The notes under the pieces are model-generated. The model was given only the letters and a program-made list of their open reading frames with translations, was not told where the DNA came from and made no database searches. Below are positions 11,976-22,206 of a DNA stretch of 64,000 nt, in pieces; position 1 is the first letter of the stretch; every line of letters starts with the position of its first letter. A program made the translations under genes and the position numbers. Source of the stretch: Jaminaea rosea (Eukaryota; Basidiomycota; Exobasidiomycetes; Microstromatales); the NCBI RefSeq assembly GCF_003144245.1, contig NW_020289987.1, positions 186,001 through 250,000 of the forward strand. The letters are read 5' to 3'.

Positions 11976-12570
11976 CACCGCAGGGCGCAGGCAGTCGACC
12001 TGCAACCGGAGGCCAAGTCACGATGAAAGTGCAAGAAGAGGAACTTTGGAAGTGAACACAGTCTAGTTGTGGAAAGAAAAGCAACAAGCAAGCTGCAAGA
12101 ACTTCAATCCAAGTGGCCATCCCTCCGCTGGCTGCAACTGGCTGACGGTGCTGCGACAAAAGCGATCTGTCGCTTCTGATGAGCGCGTCCCGTTCGCAGT
12201 CGCAGAGGCGCAGCTTGCGACCCAAGCAGTGGCAGCAGAGCGTCATTCGTTCGCAGCGTCATTCGTTCGCCACGGGTTCGCAGTACATCGTCATAACAGT
12301 GAACGACGTCGTAGGATATCAAAACAACACTCTGCGTTCATCAAGTTCGCTCTACACTCTGCAGACCGTATGATTAACGAGCGTCATGAAGGATCGTATT
12401 CAATCGAAGTAGTGGCGTAAGCAAAGAGCGTCGTCGGTCAAGTAAGGAGGAGCGGATAAAAGGTCAAGGCAGGGGCGGTCCGAGGTGAGATGACGTGGGT
12501 ATCAGCTTGAGCATCGGTGACTCCGAGGCCTGATGATCTACGCTTCAAAGAGGCGAGCAGGCCGCATGGC
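11976..12570. promoter_or_regulatory. Upstream region of the Rua1-domain gene, with a 16-bp tandem repeat
   Basis: This 595 bp gap lies between the start of the Rua1-domain gene and the stop of the next gene on the same strand. It holds two adjacent perfect copies of a 16-bp unit (12239-12270) with the core CGTCATTCGTTCGC. I see no coding signal. A regulatory role for the repeat is inference. Confidence 0.45.
12239..12270. repeat. Two perfect tandem copies of a 16-bp unit
   Basis: Copies at 12239-12254 and 12255-12270 read AGCGTCATTCGTTCGC. A related TTCGCAG motif recurs on both sides (about 12190-12200 and 12276-12283). Confidence 0.85.
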
Positions 12571-15500
12571 TCAAATATCGAGGCCATTTGCTCTCCTCAG
12601 GATGCTCAGGAGCATACCAGCCGTCCCAAGAAAGCCAGCGCCCTTGCTTAGCCCGCTGGCCACCTTCTTGACTTTCGGTGGGATCTTCGGCATCTTGAAA
12701 CGGGCATCGAGAGCGTCATCGTCGAGTGCTCGGAGGGCGAGGGCGAGCGTCTGAGCGTCCTGTCATTAGCGACGGGTGAGGAGGTGGTCAGCATTCGTGG
12801 CACGCTGAGCTCAGCCTCGCCAGGCTACTCGCCTCAATGTCTCGTCGATTGACGAAGCCCTGAGCAAAATGCTTTGCATCGGTTCCGATGTCATGGAGAA
12901 AGCTCATGAAGTCGCGTGCGTTGAGATCCTCGCTGGAGTCACGGTCGGCAAGAAGGTCGTCCACGAGGTCGTTGAGGTCACGCTGATGGACGGGCTTGCC
13001 GGACTCTGCTTTGAGCTCCGTGAGCAGGGTCTGTAGCTCTTTTGCTTCGTCAGCAGTCATCTCCTTGTGGGTCACCATGCCGTCAATCGCCTTCTGTATT
13101 GTAGCCTCGTCGGCGTCTTAGAGGAGAAGGCGGCGTCAGCACAAGCGCGCTTTTGGCTCGGCCGCATAGCTACCCGCTACTCACTCTTGATGGCTGCGAT
13201 CATGGACTCGAGCGCTTGACCAATTGGATGCAGGGCGCCATCACGCCTGGCTGGGAAGTTCAAGTTTTGGAGGTAGGCGTCGTCGCGACGGATGAGCTTC
13301 CTAACAAAGGCGGCTGCCAAGCCCAACTTGCGCCAGAAGCCACGTCCTTGGAGGCTTGAGCTGGCCTCGCGAGAGAGGAGGTCGATCACATCATCGGAAT
13401 GACGGGACGAGGTGTCGCTGGCATCACGTTGCGAGATCAATGGAGGAAGCATCGTCATGCTTTCCACTAGCCTGCGCAAGTCTATGTCGGACCTTTGCTC
13501 GGCGTCAACTGCATTTTGAGGCGATGACAGCTCGTCTTCGTCACGAGTGACACGCAAGGAATCCAGCATCTTGCGGTAAGATTCGCTGTTGCCCACTGAA
13601 AGACGATCCTCAGCAGTGAGCAGCGAGTCAACGTGGTGGCTGGTTGGCAAGGTGGTGGATCCTGCCTCGGGTAGATCTTGCTGGTGAGCGGCACTGCTCT
13701 CGATGCGAGCGGCCGGGTCGTCGACGTTGGTACGGCCGAGGAGAGCTGCAGATACATCGTCGGACTCTGCAGAGGATAGACAGTAGTCACAGCCATCAGC
13801 GATTCAATGTCGGCCGCTCTTGTCACCGCGAATCCTTCTCACCTCGAGTGTCCGGCGCTGTGGAGACGTCTGAAGGCGATTCTTCGCGCTCTTGAACGGG
13901 AGATACCAAGAAAATGCGGTCTGCCGCCTGGCCTTCCCTTTTCGGCGCAATAGCAGCAGCGACATCGATGTCGCCTCGCTTGCTCAAGGTAGGCTTGTTT
14001 GGCGGCGAGCGACGCATCCCAAGGCGCTGCTGCTCTACCTCTTCTTCACGTCGTCGCAGTGCATCTGCGATGTGAGCGTAGGCATCATTGTCGTCAGATC
14101 TCCTGTTGTTCTTCGGAGTGGACAGCCAATAGACGACGCGATTCGAGATACCGCCTACCATGCCCTTGGTGAACGAGACGCCAGCATTCCAAACGGCTTT
14201 TCCTAGCTTGGCGTACCCACCTTTGCCAGCTGTAGCTGAAGCAGCAGCGTCGACCTTTGCGGTGGAAGACGCAGGGTCTGGTTTCGACGAAGACTTAGAG
14301 TCCGAGGAATCGATTTGCTTCCCTCTGTCGCCCTCACCATTCTTTTCGTCTGCTTGACGATAGACGAGACGAAGTAGGGGACCATCTTCCTCAGTTGCTG
14401 CTGGTGTGATGCGTTCTTTGAAGTAGTATTAAAAAGAGTGGGTCAAGGTCACCATGCAGTCGCAGCGCAGCGCAGCGATAAGGAGCCGAGAAAACGCTCA
14501 CCTTGGGCACCCTCAGCCCTCTTGCCGCTCGATGACTTGGTCGTGCCACCAGGCGCAGGCGATGGAGTTGTCTTCGACGTAGTTTGCTTCGGCTTATCCT
14601 TGTCGTGAACCTTTTGAAGCTGAGTCATCATGAATGACATACCCGCCGAGTCGGCCATGCGCAGACCGACGTCCTTGAGTCCCTTCTTCATCTTCTTCTT
14701 CCATGAGTCCTTGATTTTGAAGGTTCGCGCGTCCATCGCACCGAATTCGTACAGGCGGGGACCATGCGAACTGGTCGAGTGCTCATCAAGGACGCGACGC
14801 TGATTGCTTTGCGGCTGTTGCTGGCCAACGAAGAAGATTGGCACGCCTTGGGTGTCGCGCTCGACCACGTCGAGGCTGAGCTGACCCTGACTGATGTCTT
14901 CTTCGTTGTCTCGTTGTCCTATGATAAGGACAGGCTGCTTGTCGCGTTCGCTCAGAAGGAAGTGAGGTCGGGCCTGCAGGTCGTCGTCGTCATTCTCCCT
15001 CTTGCCCGTGAAGACGATTGGCACCTCCTTGGGGTGCTCGCCGGCATCCCTTTGGCCGCGGATGAGGACTGTCTGCTCAGCGCGCTTGCCAAGGACGAGG
15101 TAAGGCATACCCTGGGCGGCTGCAGTTTTTGCACTGTCTTCATTCCTTTGGTTCACGATGAGAATTGGAGGCTCTTCCTGCCGCTGACTGACGAGGAAGA
15201 CCTCTGGCTGAGCTTGCGCCTCCCCCTCATCGCGCTGACCAAGCATGTAAACTTGAGGCGGCCTAGCGGAGTCTCGCTCCGCAACAAGCACGACAGGAAT
15301 CTGGTCCTCTGACTCGCCTCGCTCAGCGAAAAAGTCGGCACGATTGAGTTTGCCTGCTGCAGTCGGGCTTATCGCAGTGCCTTGAAGGCGAGAGAGGCGC
15401 AGACTAGAGCCCAGCTCATCGGGACCGACTGCGAACTGAGATTTCTCATACTGATGCTGCGGCCTGGTGACTGTGGTCGAATCGGGTATCTCAGCGGACA

Positions 15501-15637
15501 TCTGCGAAGCAGCAAGGTCAGCCACTGGATTATCAGGGCGAGCAGGCCCAGCACAGACTCACTGGGATCGGAGCCGCAGCTGACATGTGACCAGCCAGGG
15601 CCAAGCCGAGTGTGATGTGAACGGCTGTGAGCTTCAT
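12571..15637 (-). CDS. Secreted repetitive protein with degenerate Kex2-like repeats and amphipathic segments
   Basis: Model: complement of 15563-15637, 14502-15501, 13843-14415, 13185-13766, 12833-13116 and 12571-12759, 900 residues with every phase closing. The fifth intron is GC-AG (12760-12832, donor GAG|GCGAGT); an acceptor at 12751 would also keep frame. Exon 1 is a signal peptide (MKLTAVHITLGLALAGHMSA, then AAP). Residues 93-254 hold 11 imperfect repeats of the form P-x-hydrophobic(4)-[GSN]-[QKE]-R-[DEN], such as PVLIIGQRDN, PYLVLGKRAE and PIVFTGKREN, spaced 10-21 residues. Similar [QKR]R-D sites recur later (LISQRDAS, LIRRDDAY, PARRDGAL, VNRRDIE). Between them lie cationic or amphipathic stretches, such as SWKKKMKKGLKDVGLRM, GFWRKLGLAAAFVRKLIRR and PPKVKKVASGLSKGAGFLG. 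I know no family for it. It resembles kexin-processed precursors in design only; that role is inference, since most sites have Q or E before R. Confidence 0.7.
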
Positions 15638-16300
15638 TCTTGGATGCGGTGTACGGGGCCTGCGGAGGAGTACGGACTACCGTTGGTTGGGGTAAGGTAA
15701 AGGAAGAGAGAGGCCTGCTTCTCTTCGAGGTGTGATGCTGATTGTTGGTGGTACTAGTGGTAGGAGGGGCCTACGAAGACCGGCTTCGTGAATATGATGT
15801 AGGGTAGGAGAAGTGAGCTCTGCTGAGGGGAAGGGCTGAATGAGCAGCGAGATGCTGAGTTTTTGTATCTTCATCGCTAAGCCTGCGTGGCAAAGGGGCG
15901 TGTGCAGCCGTGCAACGAGCATCGATGCCCACGTTCGTCGCTCAGTATTCGTTCATGCTATCGTCTTTGCTGTTGCAGCTCAACGCGCCATCTTGCCGCT
16001 TTGCTTGCTGTCATCGGGAGATGATACGAAGTCGGCGATGGTGTGAAGGAGGGTGGAGCTCACGCCGTCGGCCAAGCCACACTTCGCTTGACGGCACGAG
16101 TGTGCGTTCGTGCGTCTGTGCGGGCGTCAAGCGCCCAACTTGTTGCCGGCGGCAGGATAGGGGCGGGTGAGGCCCCTGATTGATGACGAGCGCCAAGCGA
16201 CGATTGCGAGTACAAAAGAGAGCTTTGCACAGACGCACTTGAGAACCTCGTGCTCAGCTAATCTTTCACTTCATCCTCTCAGCCTACCTTACTCGCCATC
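15638..16300. promoter_or_regulatory. Divergent promoter region between the secreted repeat protein and the MGC-anchor protein
   Basis: This 663 bp gap separates two start codons that point outward. I see no coding exon. The sequence next to 16301 is pyrimidine-rich, as usual before fungal start codons. Confidence 0.45.
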
Positions 16301-17454
16301 ATGGGATGTGTCTTCTCATCGCTTGCGCAGGTGTTCCTCTATGTCGGCGAGTTCTTCGAGAGTGAGTGACGAGCGCCTGGCCATGCTGCGTGCCAGATTG
16401 GCGATCACCGAGCTGAGATTGCCTCTTTTCCCTTCCCACTCATCTTCGCCCACGTTGCTACGCCGCAGACGTCTTCCTCCTTCTCGGCGAGATCCTCTCG
16501 GTCCTCACGCGCGGCATCTTCACCCTCCTCGTGGGCATCTGCGACATTCTTGCCGCCGCCTCGTGCTGTTGCCGAGTGCCCTACGACCAGCGGCCGGATC
16601 GAGGCACATTCGTCTACTCGAACGCAATCACAAAGGATGTAGGAGGCAACAAGGTTCTCAACAAGATGGTAATCAGCCAAGCCGACAGAGCCAAACAGCG
16701 TGAGGATAAGCTCAAGAAGACAGAGGCTGCGCTGGAGAAGCAACGTGATGCCAAGGAGAGCGAGGACGATAAGGCTACGTCCGAGTCAGCCGCCAAGGAA
16801 GCAGATGCTGCGACAAAGCCCTTCATGGCGCGCTTCTTTGGTAGTCAGCCCGCAAAAAAGATCGACGGGACGCCAGCTGCCGCCGCAGTCGCCGCCGCCA
16901 GTGGCAAGGAGGGGGAGGTCGCTCCTGAGCCAGTCGCAAAGGGCGACGTCCCCGCCGAGACCAAGCCTGCAAAGGAGCCTTTGGTCAGGCGACTATTCGG
17001 CAAGCCCGCTGCAGCGATGGCCGAGAAGGGGGAGACTGCGCCCCCCGCACCCGTGGAGAAGTCAGTCGACGTTGCTGCTGCAGGCGCACAAAACGCTGCG
17101 GACCCCGCCGAGCCCGCTGAGGCTGGGAAGGCCCCCTCTAAGCCCTTTTTCGCATGGCGTTCCAACGAGAAGCCGGAGGAGCAGAAGACCCCCACCGTCT
17201 CTGCCAACAGCGCACCTGCCGATGGCGCCGCCGCGCCGCCGGCTGAATCCGCCACGGCTGCAGCCGCCGACAAGCCCACCGAACTGAAGAGGGCCAAGAC
17301 GACGCTTCAGACTCTGTGGCACGGCAAGAAGCCCGCTGTCCCAGAGAAGCCCACGACCGCTGGCGCTGCTGCTGCCCCTGCTGACGGCGACGTAGTAAAG
17401 ACTGAGGCTCCTTCTGCTGCTCCTGCGGCTGTCGAAGAGCCCAAGGCCGCTTGA
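16301..17454 (+). CDS. MGC-type membrane-anchored protein with Ala/Pro/Lys-rich repeat tail
   Basis: Two exons (16301-16361 and 16469-17454) give 348 residues. The start MGCVFSSL fits an N-myristoylation signal (Gly2, Ser6) with a nearby Cys for palmitoylation. Residues about 5-52 are strongly hydrophobic (FLLLGEILSVLTRGIFTLLV) and end in a Cys triplet at 53-55, so the N-terminus should sit in or on a membrane. A charged helix (about 90-125) follows. The rest is low-complexity Ala/Pro/Lys and holds a short motif in diverged copies: KPFMARFFGSQPAKK, EPLVRRLFGKPAAA, KPFFAWRSNEKPE and LQTLWHGKKPAVPEK. The hydrophobic head resembles small conserved fungal MG-start proteins of unknown function. 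I assign no activity. It is divergent from the secreted repeat protein. Confidence 0.7.
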
Positions 17455-17668
17455 GCCAGGTCGCAGAAGTTGCTCTAGCCTTCTCCCTCTAACATACCAC
17501 GACTCGATCATACCAATCCGGAGACTGATTCCCTTGTAATGACTCTCACGACTCCTTCAATTCACGCCCTCATGATATCTCATGATCTACCCATAGTGAG
17601 GCTTTGTCGTGATTGATGGCAGACATGCACCTCCGGTAGCTTCGGTATCCGCGCCTCAGAAACAAAGC

Positions 17669-20203
17669 TCAGAGCCAATTTCCCCAGAAACGCCAGCCAA
17701 TCATCACCTCCCTCTTGCCCTCTGTCATGTCCTTCACAAGCAGCCGATCCTCCTCGTTACGTGAGTTGAGGCCCAAGGCTGAGAGTTGGCGAGAAGTGAG
17801 AGGAGGCATTTCTCGCAGCGACTTCAGCGAGGTAGTGTCGCAAGAGGAAGAAGGGTGGGAGCCAGGGAGAAGCTCGGCTCGATCATCGTCGTCGTCGTCG
17901 GGCATGTCCGCAGCACCTTCGCCCTGGTCATTCGCCGACGGGAAAGCGAGGGCCTCGAGGTCCAGTACGAGCTCTCGGAGCCATTCTGCCCAAATGGTGA
18001 AGATCGCCCTCGCCAATCGCGTGTCACGATGTGACTCTTGCTCCGCATTGCGGCGATTGCGACGGGAGCGAGTAGTAGCAGTGGAAGAGGTAATTGCGTG
18101 TTGATCACGCTTTGAGCTCTGTGACGGCGGTATGAGGTGCCGCTTTGATGGTGAGATGGCGGTGGTCGCGCTCGCCTCCTCATCATCGTAGCCACGGTCT
18201 GTGCCAAGCAATACGTCCTTTGTCGTGGTTCCAGCGGCAGAGGACTGCCTCGAGCGACTTCCTGAGCGCCTGAGGGTGCTCCCACCGCCAGATCTCGATG
18301 CGGCCGGGCTATGTACGCCGCACGCCGCTAAAAGAGGATCGATGTCGTCATCGTCGTCCTCTCGAGGCGAGACTTGAGGGTTTGTGAAAAAGTCGTCGGC
18401 TGGTTCCGAGTCCAGACCATTGCTAGTAGAGCCCACCGGAACTCGCAGACGTCGTGAGCTGCCGCCATTGGCCGTACTCAGCTTCGAGGATCTACGAGCA
18501 GAGGAGGACTGGGGAGATGACGATGTCAACGAGTTTCCCACCGGGGCTCCCTCAGCATCCTCAAGGGCCTGCTCGCCCTCGTCGTCACTGCCGCTCTCGC
18601 TTTCGCCCCCATCGCTTTCGGAATCGCTATCAGGTAGCAGCATGAGTCCAGCCTGTACCCCTCCATCTTGCCTGATGCTCAGCGGCACGTATCCATAGCT
18701 CTCTCGCAGATTGATGCGCCATTGCTGAGGTATGAAAGAAAGGCTGGAGAGCCAATAGCGCAGGAAAGCCAACAGATGGGAAAGGAGAGCTCTGGGTGAT
18801 GCAGTGGCGACTTGCTGATCTGCTGCAGATGGCTTCGCTTCAAGCCTGGCACGATCCCCTCCATCGTCAGACGCGGCTGGGCGTACGCTGGAACGGCTGC
18901 CTCTTCTTGCAAGGCTGCGTGGCTTGCTTGCTAGGCGGACACTGCGATGCTCATTTGACCTGGCGAGAGCAAAGTCGCGTGGCAGCCACGGTACTGCCTT
19001 CAACTTGGCGGTCGTCTTGCTCTTCTTTGCTGAGGCGTCCGTCCGTCGTTCTACGCGATACAGATTGGGCGAAGAGTCGCGCGGGGTATGAAGGGAGGAG
19101 AATGTGGACGAGGAGGAGGGAAAAGCAACCGGCGCTTGATGTTGCTGCGTAGCTCCGGTAAAGAGGGGCGAAAGGTCTAGCAGGCAGTCGTAGAGATCTG
19201 GCTTCTCGAGGAGCAGCTTGTCCGTCGTCCACGAAATCCAGCCCTGTGACAATGGTGCCCGCCTTTGTTCTTCCTGAAGCAGCCCTAGGTCCTGCAGACC
19301 GATGATGCCCCGCACCTGCGGCACTCGATGGCCTCGACGATGGCGCAGCTTTGTAACGTTCCTGCCGCCCTCTTGGCCCTCTGCATCCCCGTCCTCCTCT
19401 TCGTCAAGGTGCAGGGCCGCCTCGAGTATCTCCGCAATAGTCCACCCAATCGAAGCGGCATTCTTCGTCTGCGCTCCCAGCGGACAGAAGATGACCAGCC
19501 TTGTTCCTCTCACCAAAAGCTTGCGGAGCAGTTGAGGTAACAGTAGCCCTAAGGCGTTTGCTACAGCTGGCAAGTCCAGCAGCGGATCCGCTGAGCTGAT
19601 TGCCCTACGTGACAATGGGGCAGGACCTCGTATTGCCTCGATCTCTAGGAGCGAGGCGCGGAGATCGTCTGACGAGGAAGGATCGAGGCGATGAGCGTCA
19701 AGGAAGGCGTTGATGATGGAGTGATCGCGAGGCCGTGAAGCTGAGCTGCTGGCCAGAGACTCGAGAGCGTCGATGTGTGGTAGGCAAGCTGCCAAGTGAG
19801 CAGAAGGTGTCGAGCCTACGGCCAAGGCGATAATCCCTACGGCGATCATACGTGCTCCTCTCTGGTCGTCGTCGTCTTCATCCTCCTCGGCCCCGCGTTG
19901 CTCCTCATCGTCCTCGCCGCCGAGCTTGCGATTGACGAAAGCAGCGACTCCGACTCGGTGATATCGCTGCTCATCACCCAATGTCTGCTCGGGCTGACCA
20001 GGCAGATGGAACCAGATCAAGTCGCGATGAAGAGCATGTGAGCCACTAGGCAATGCCTTCCATTCTACACCTGATAGGTCAATTTCGTGGCCGTGCTGAT
20101 GGGTGATCTCATTTCCTCGTCGGACGTGGAAGTGAGCTTGGAAGATGGACACGAGATTATGTGGCCGCTGCGATGATGATGACGATGATGCTATCGCGGG
20201 CAT
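17669..20203 (-). CDS. DENN-like protein of the DENND11/LCHN (yeast Anr2) family
   Basis: Single exon, 844 residues from ATG 20203; the open frame extends upstream but without a better ATG. The N-terminus matches the family opening: NLVSIFQAHFHVRRGNEI, then VEWKALPSGSHAL and DLIWFHLPGQ. The middle has RLVIFCPLGAQ and GWISWTTDKLLLEKPDLYDC, a signature I associate with DUF4484/DENND11 proteins. Residues about 400-750 are Ser/Arg/Asp-rich and disordered, and the C-terminus (AIFTIWAEWLRELVLDLE and a final WRFWGNWL) returns to ordered sequence. DENN-type proteins act with Rab GTPases in membrane traffic, but this subfamily is little studied. It converges on the MGC-anchor gene with 214 bp between stop codons. 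Confidence 0.65.
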   Translation of the reverse strand: MPAIASSSSSSQRPHNLVSIFQAHFHVRRGNEITHQHGHEIDLSGVEWKALPSGSHALHRDLIWFHLPGQPEQTLGDEQRYHRVGVAAFVNRKLGGEDDEEQRGAEEDEDDDDQRGARMIAVGIIALAVGSTPSAHLAACLPHIDALESLASSSASRPRDHSIINAFLDAHRLDPSSSDDLRASLLEIEAIRGPAPLSRRAISSADPLLDLPAVANALGLLLPQLLRKLLVRGTRLVIFCPLGAQTKNAASIGWTIAEILEAALHLDEEEDGDAEGQEGGRNVTKLRHRRGHRVPQVRGIIGLQDLGLLQEEQRRAPLSQGWISWTTDKLLLEKPDLYDCLLDLSPLFTGATQQHQAPVAFPSSSSTFSSLHTPRDSSPNLYRVERRTDASAKKSKTTAKLKAVPWLPRDFALARSNEHRSVRLASKPRSLARRGSRSSVRPAASDDGGDRARLEAKPSAADQQVATASPRALLSHLLAFLRYWLSSLSFIPQQWRINLRESYGYVPLSIRQDGGVQAGLMLLPDSDSESDGGESESGSDDEGEQALEDAEGAPVGNSLTSSSPQSSSARRSSKLSTANGGSSRRLRVPVGSTSNGLDSEPADDFFTNPQVSPREDDDDDIDPLLAACGVHSPAASRSGGGSTLRRSGSRSRQSSAAGTTTKDVLLGTDRGYDDEEASATTAISPSKRHLIPPSQSSKRDQHAITSSTATTRSRRNRRNAEQESHRDTRLARAIFTIWAEWLRELVLDLEALAFPSANDQGEGAADMPDDDDDDRAELLPGSHPSSSCDTTSLKSLREMPPLTSRQLSALGLNSRNEEDRLLVKDMTEGKREVMIGWRFWGNWL

Positions 20204-20580
20204 CGTGAGGGGGGACGAGTCGAAGTGGGAACGGTGAGAAAGGAGGCGACAATGTAATTCGCGTGGGCTGCGTTCTATTTCAAAGCCACCAGCGGATCGA
20301 CGGAGCGAGGCGAGCAACTTCCCCCTCTCACCCTTCCCCGCGTGTGGACAAAGGAAAAGGGGCCGAGCGCAGCTCACACGCGCACGCTACTGAGCTAGAA
20401 TTCTTCCATTCGTCGTCCAATACGACTTTCATTTCGAATCGTTACAATCTCTTGTGCGTGCAAGGATATCGGCGCAATGACACAGCTTTTTGTGAACAAT
20501 CTGCTAATTTCGTCTCGTCGTGATCGTTGAGGATCTTCCGCAACCTGTATGCTCTTTCCCTCGCTTCCCATTGCTGGCTT
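20204..20580. promoter_or_regulatory. Gap between the DENN-like gene start and the CHO1 stop
   Basis: This 377 bp stretch should hold the promoter of the DENN-like gene and the 3' UTR of CHO1, both on the minus strand. I see no coding signal and no distinct motif. Confidence 0.4.
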
Positions 20581-21861
20581 TCAGGGCTTCGGTACCCTCA
20601 ACGTCTTGCTCACCATGGCCACCGCCCATGCGAGCCACAGCAGGCTGATCCAATGCAGCTCAGCCGTCAACGAGTCGACGAGGCCGCCTGACAGCTTGAG
20701 GCCGAGTAGGCCAGCGACTTGCTTAAGGCCCAGCTCCGTCTTCCCGAATGGTACGCCGTACGAGTACTCCGAGAGTTTTCTCACCACACCGCTAGTCGAG
20801 CCGGACACAAAACGGTTGGTGAATTGCAGCGCTCCTCCCTCCATCTTTACCACGTCTGCTCCTTCGAACTTGCCAAAGAGGAGGCAGAGGGCCATGCCGC
20901 CGACGAGGATGAGGCTGGTCGGGATGGGCAGACCCTCGAAATACTTGGCTTTGCCGCTCTTGTCGTGCGGGATGAGGGCCGTCGTTACATTGAAGCGGGC
21001 AAGGCGGGCAACGCCGGCGCAGATGAAGATGGTGAGGATGAGCGTGTCCAAGGGAGTACGCAGGCCGAGGGTGAAGGCGGCCACGCAGGGCGCAGCGCCG
21101 AAGGAAATCTACGAATGCAAGGCGACATTGGAGCATGAGCGTCATCGTGCTCTGCATCGTCCTCGCTGTCACTCACCGAGTCAGCGAGCGAGTCAAGCTC
21201 TTGGCCGAGCATGGACCCTCCTCCCCTCCATCGAGCGATCTTGCCGTCGAGCAAGTCGAAGATAGCGCCGAAGAAGGGACACCAAAGAGCCAGCCAGGCA
21301 TATCGAGTGTTGCCCGTAATGAGATAGCGTCCTGAGCAGAAGAAGGACTGTGCTGCGCAGAAGGCATTCATGATGGTGAAGGCATCGGCGAGGCGAAAGT
21401 TGCTGCGGGCGGACAGAGGAGGAAGAGAAGGCAGAGAGAATAGGGAGCATGTGTGAGCCATTCCGAGCTAGAGCACCTCGTCCGCCGAATCCATTTGCTG
21501 CTACTCACCGCACCAGCGAGAAGTGACCGCTCGTCTCTACAAACTTGCGCAACGCTACCTCCTTCTCATCGTCCTTTGGCGGCAGAGGCGGAGCAGCCGA
21601 CTTGGACGTCATCTTGGCACCTGGATTGCCGTTGGACAGAGCAGCGGTATGCGATGCGTTGGCAATGGCTGTTGAAGCTCCCAAAGAGGCGACACCGGAA
21701 GAAGGGTGCGAGAGAGGTTGCGGTTGAGCCGAGGCCGTGAGGAGATGGAGATCGTCGTCCGAAGAGGAGACGACGGCGGCTTTGGGAGCCTGAGCCTGGT
21801 CTGACGAGTTTGTGGACTGTACGAGGGATGGGTCAAAGGACTTTGGTACGGTTCCTGGCAT
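20581..21861 (-). CDS. CHO1: Phosphatidylserine synthase (CDP-diacylglycerol-serine O-phosphatidyltransferase)
   Basis: Model: complement of 21509-21861, 21177-21402 and 20581-21108, 368 residues. The introns (106 and 68 nt) close in frame. The CDP-alcohol phosphotransferase motif D-G-x2-A-R-x8-G-x3-D-x3-D is complete: D170, G171, A174, R175, G184, D188 and D192 (DGKIAR ... GQELDSLAD). Hydrophobic segments follow, including FTLGLRTPLDTLILTIFICAG and SLILVGGMALCLLFG. About 115 disordered residues precede the first membrane segment, as in other fungal Pss1. The enzyme makes phosphatidylserine from CDP-diacylglycerol and L-serine in the ER. The second splice site falls just after the last catalytic Asp. 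It is divergent from RPB12 across 345 bp. Confidence 0.93.
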
Positions 21862-22206
21862 GCGATGGGTTCGACGAAGAGATGGGCAGGATCGAAGCGG
21901 TGGTCGATGGTCTAAAACGAGAGCCAAGAAGTTGATGTGTTGGCCCGGTTCAAGTGTTAAGGCGAGGCGAGGCGAGGCGGTGCGGTGTGCGGTGCGACAT
22001 CGTGGCCTCCGACTCGTCTCGCGGGTGGAGTCCGAGTCGACTGAGAGACAAGACGAGGCGGACGACAGACAGACCACAAGGGGCCACAAACGGAGCGGAA
22101 GAGGATCCAAGGGCGGCAAGAGGGACTCGAGAATTCCAAGCTGCGACACACCACTGTCTCGATCCGTTCATATCGTCCATCGCTCCTCGTCGCCGTCGCC
22201 ATCATC
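21862..22206. promoter_or_regulatory. Divergent promoter region between CHO1 and RPB12
   Basis: This 345 bp gap contains a short GAGGC-type repeat tract (about 21961-21978, GGCGAGGCGAGGCGAGGCGG). I identify no other motif. Confidence 0.45.

Noticed and set aside
13177-14161. Reading the exons at 13185-13766 and 13843-14415 as separate small genes
   Set aside because: Splice phases join them exactly to the signal-peptide exon and the repeat exon, and neither has its own convincing start.
14764-15312. A 182-residue plus-strand frame rich in Leu and Asp
   Set aside because: It is the antisense shadow of the repeat block in the secreted protein and inherits its periodicity.
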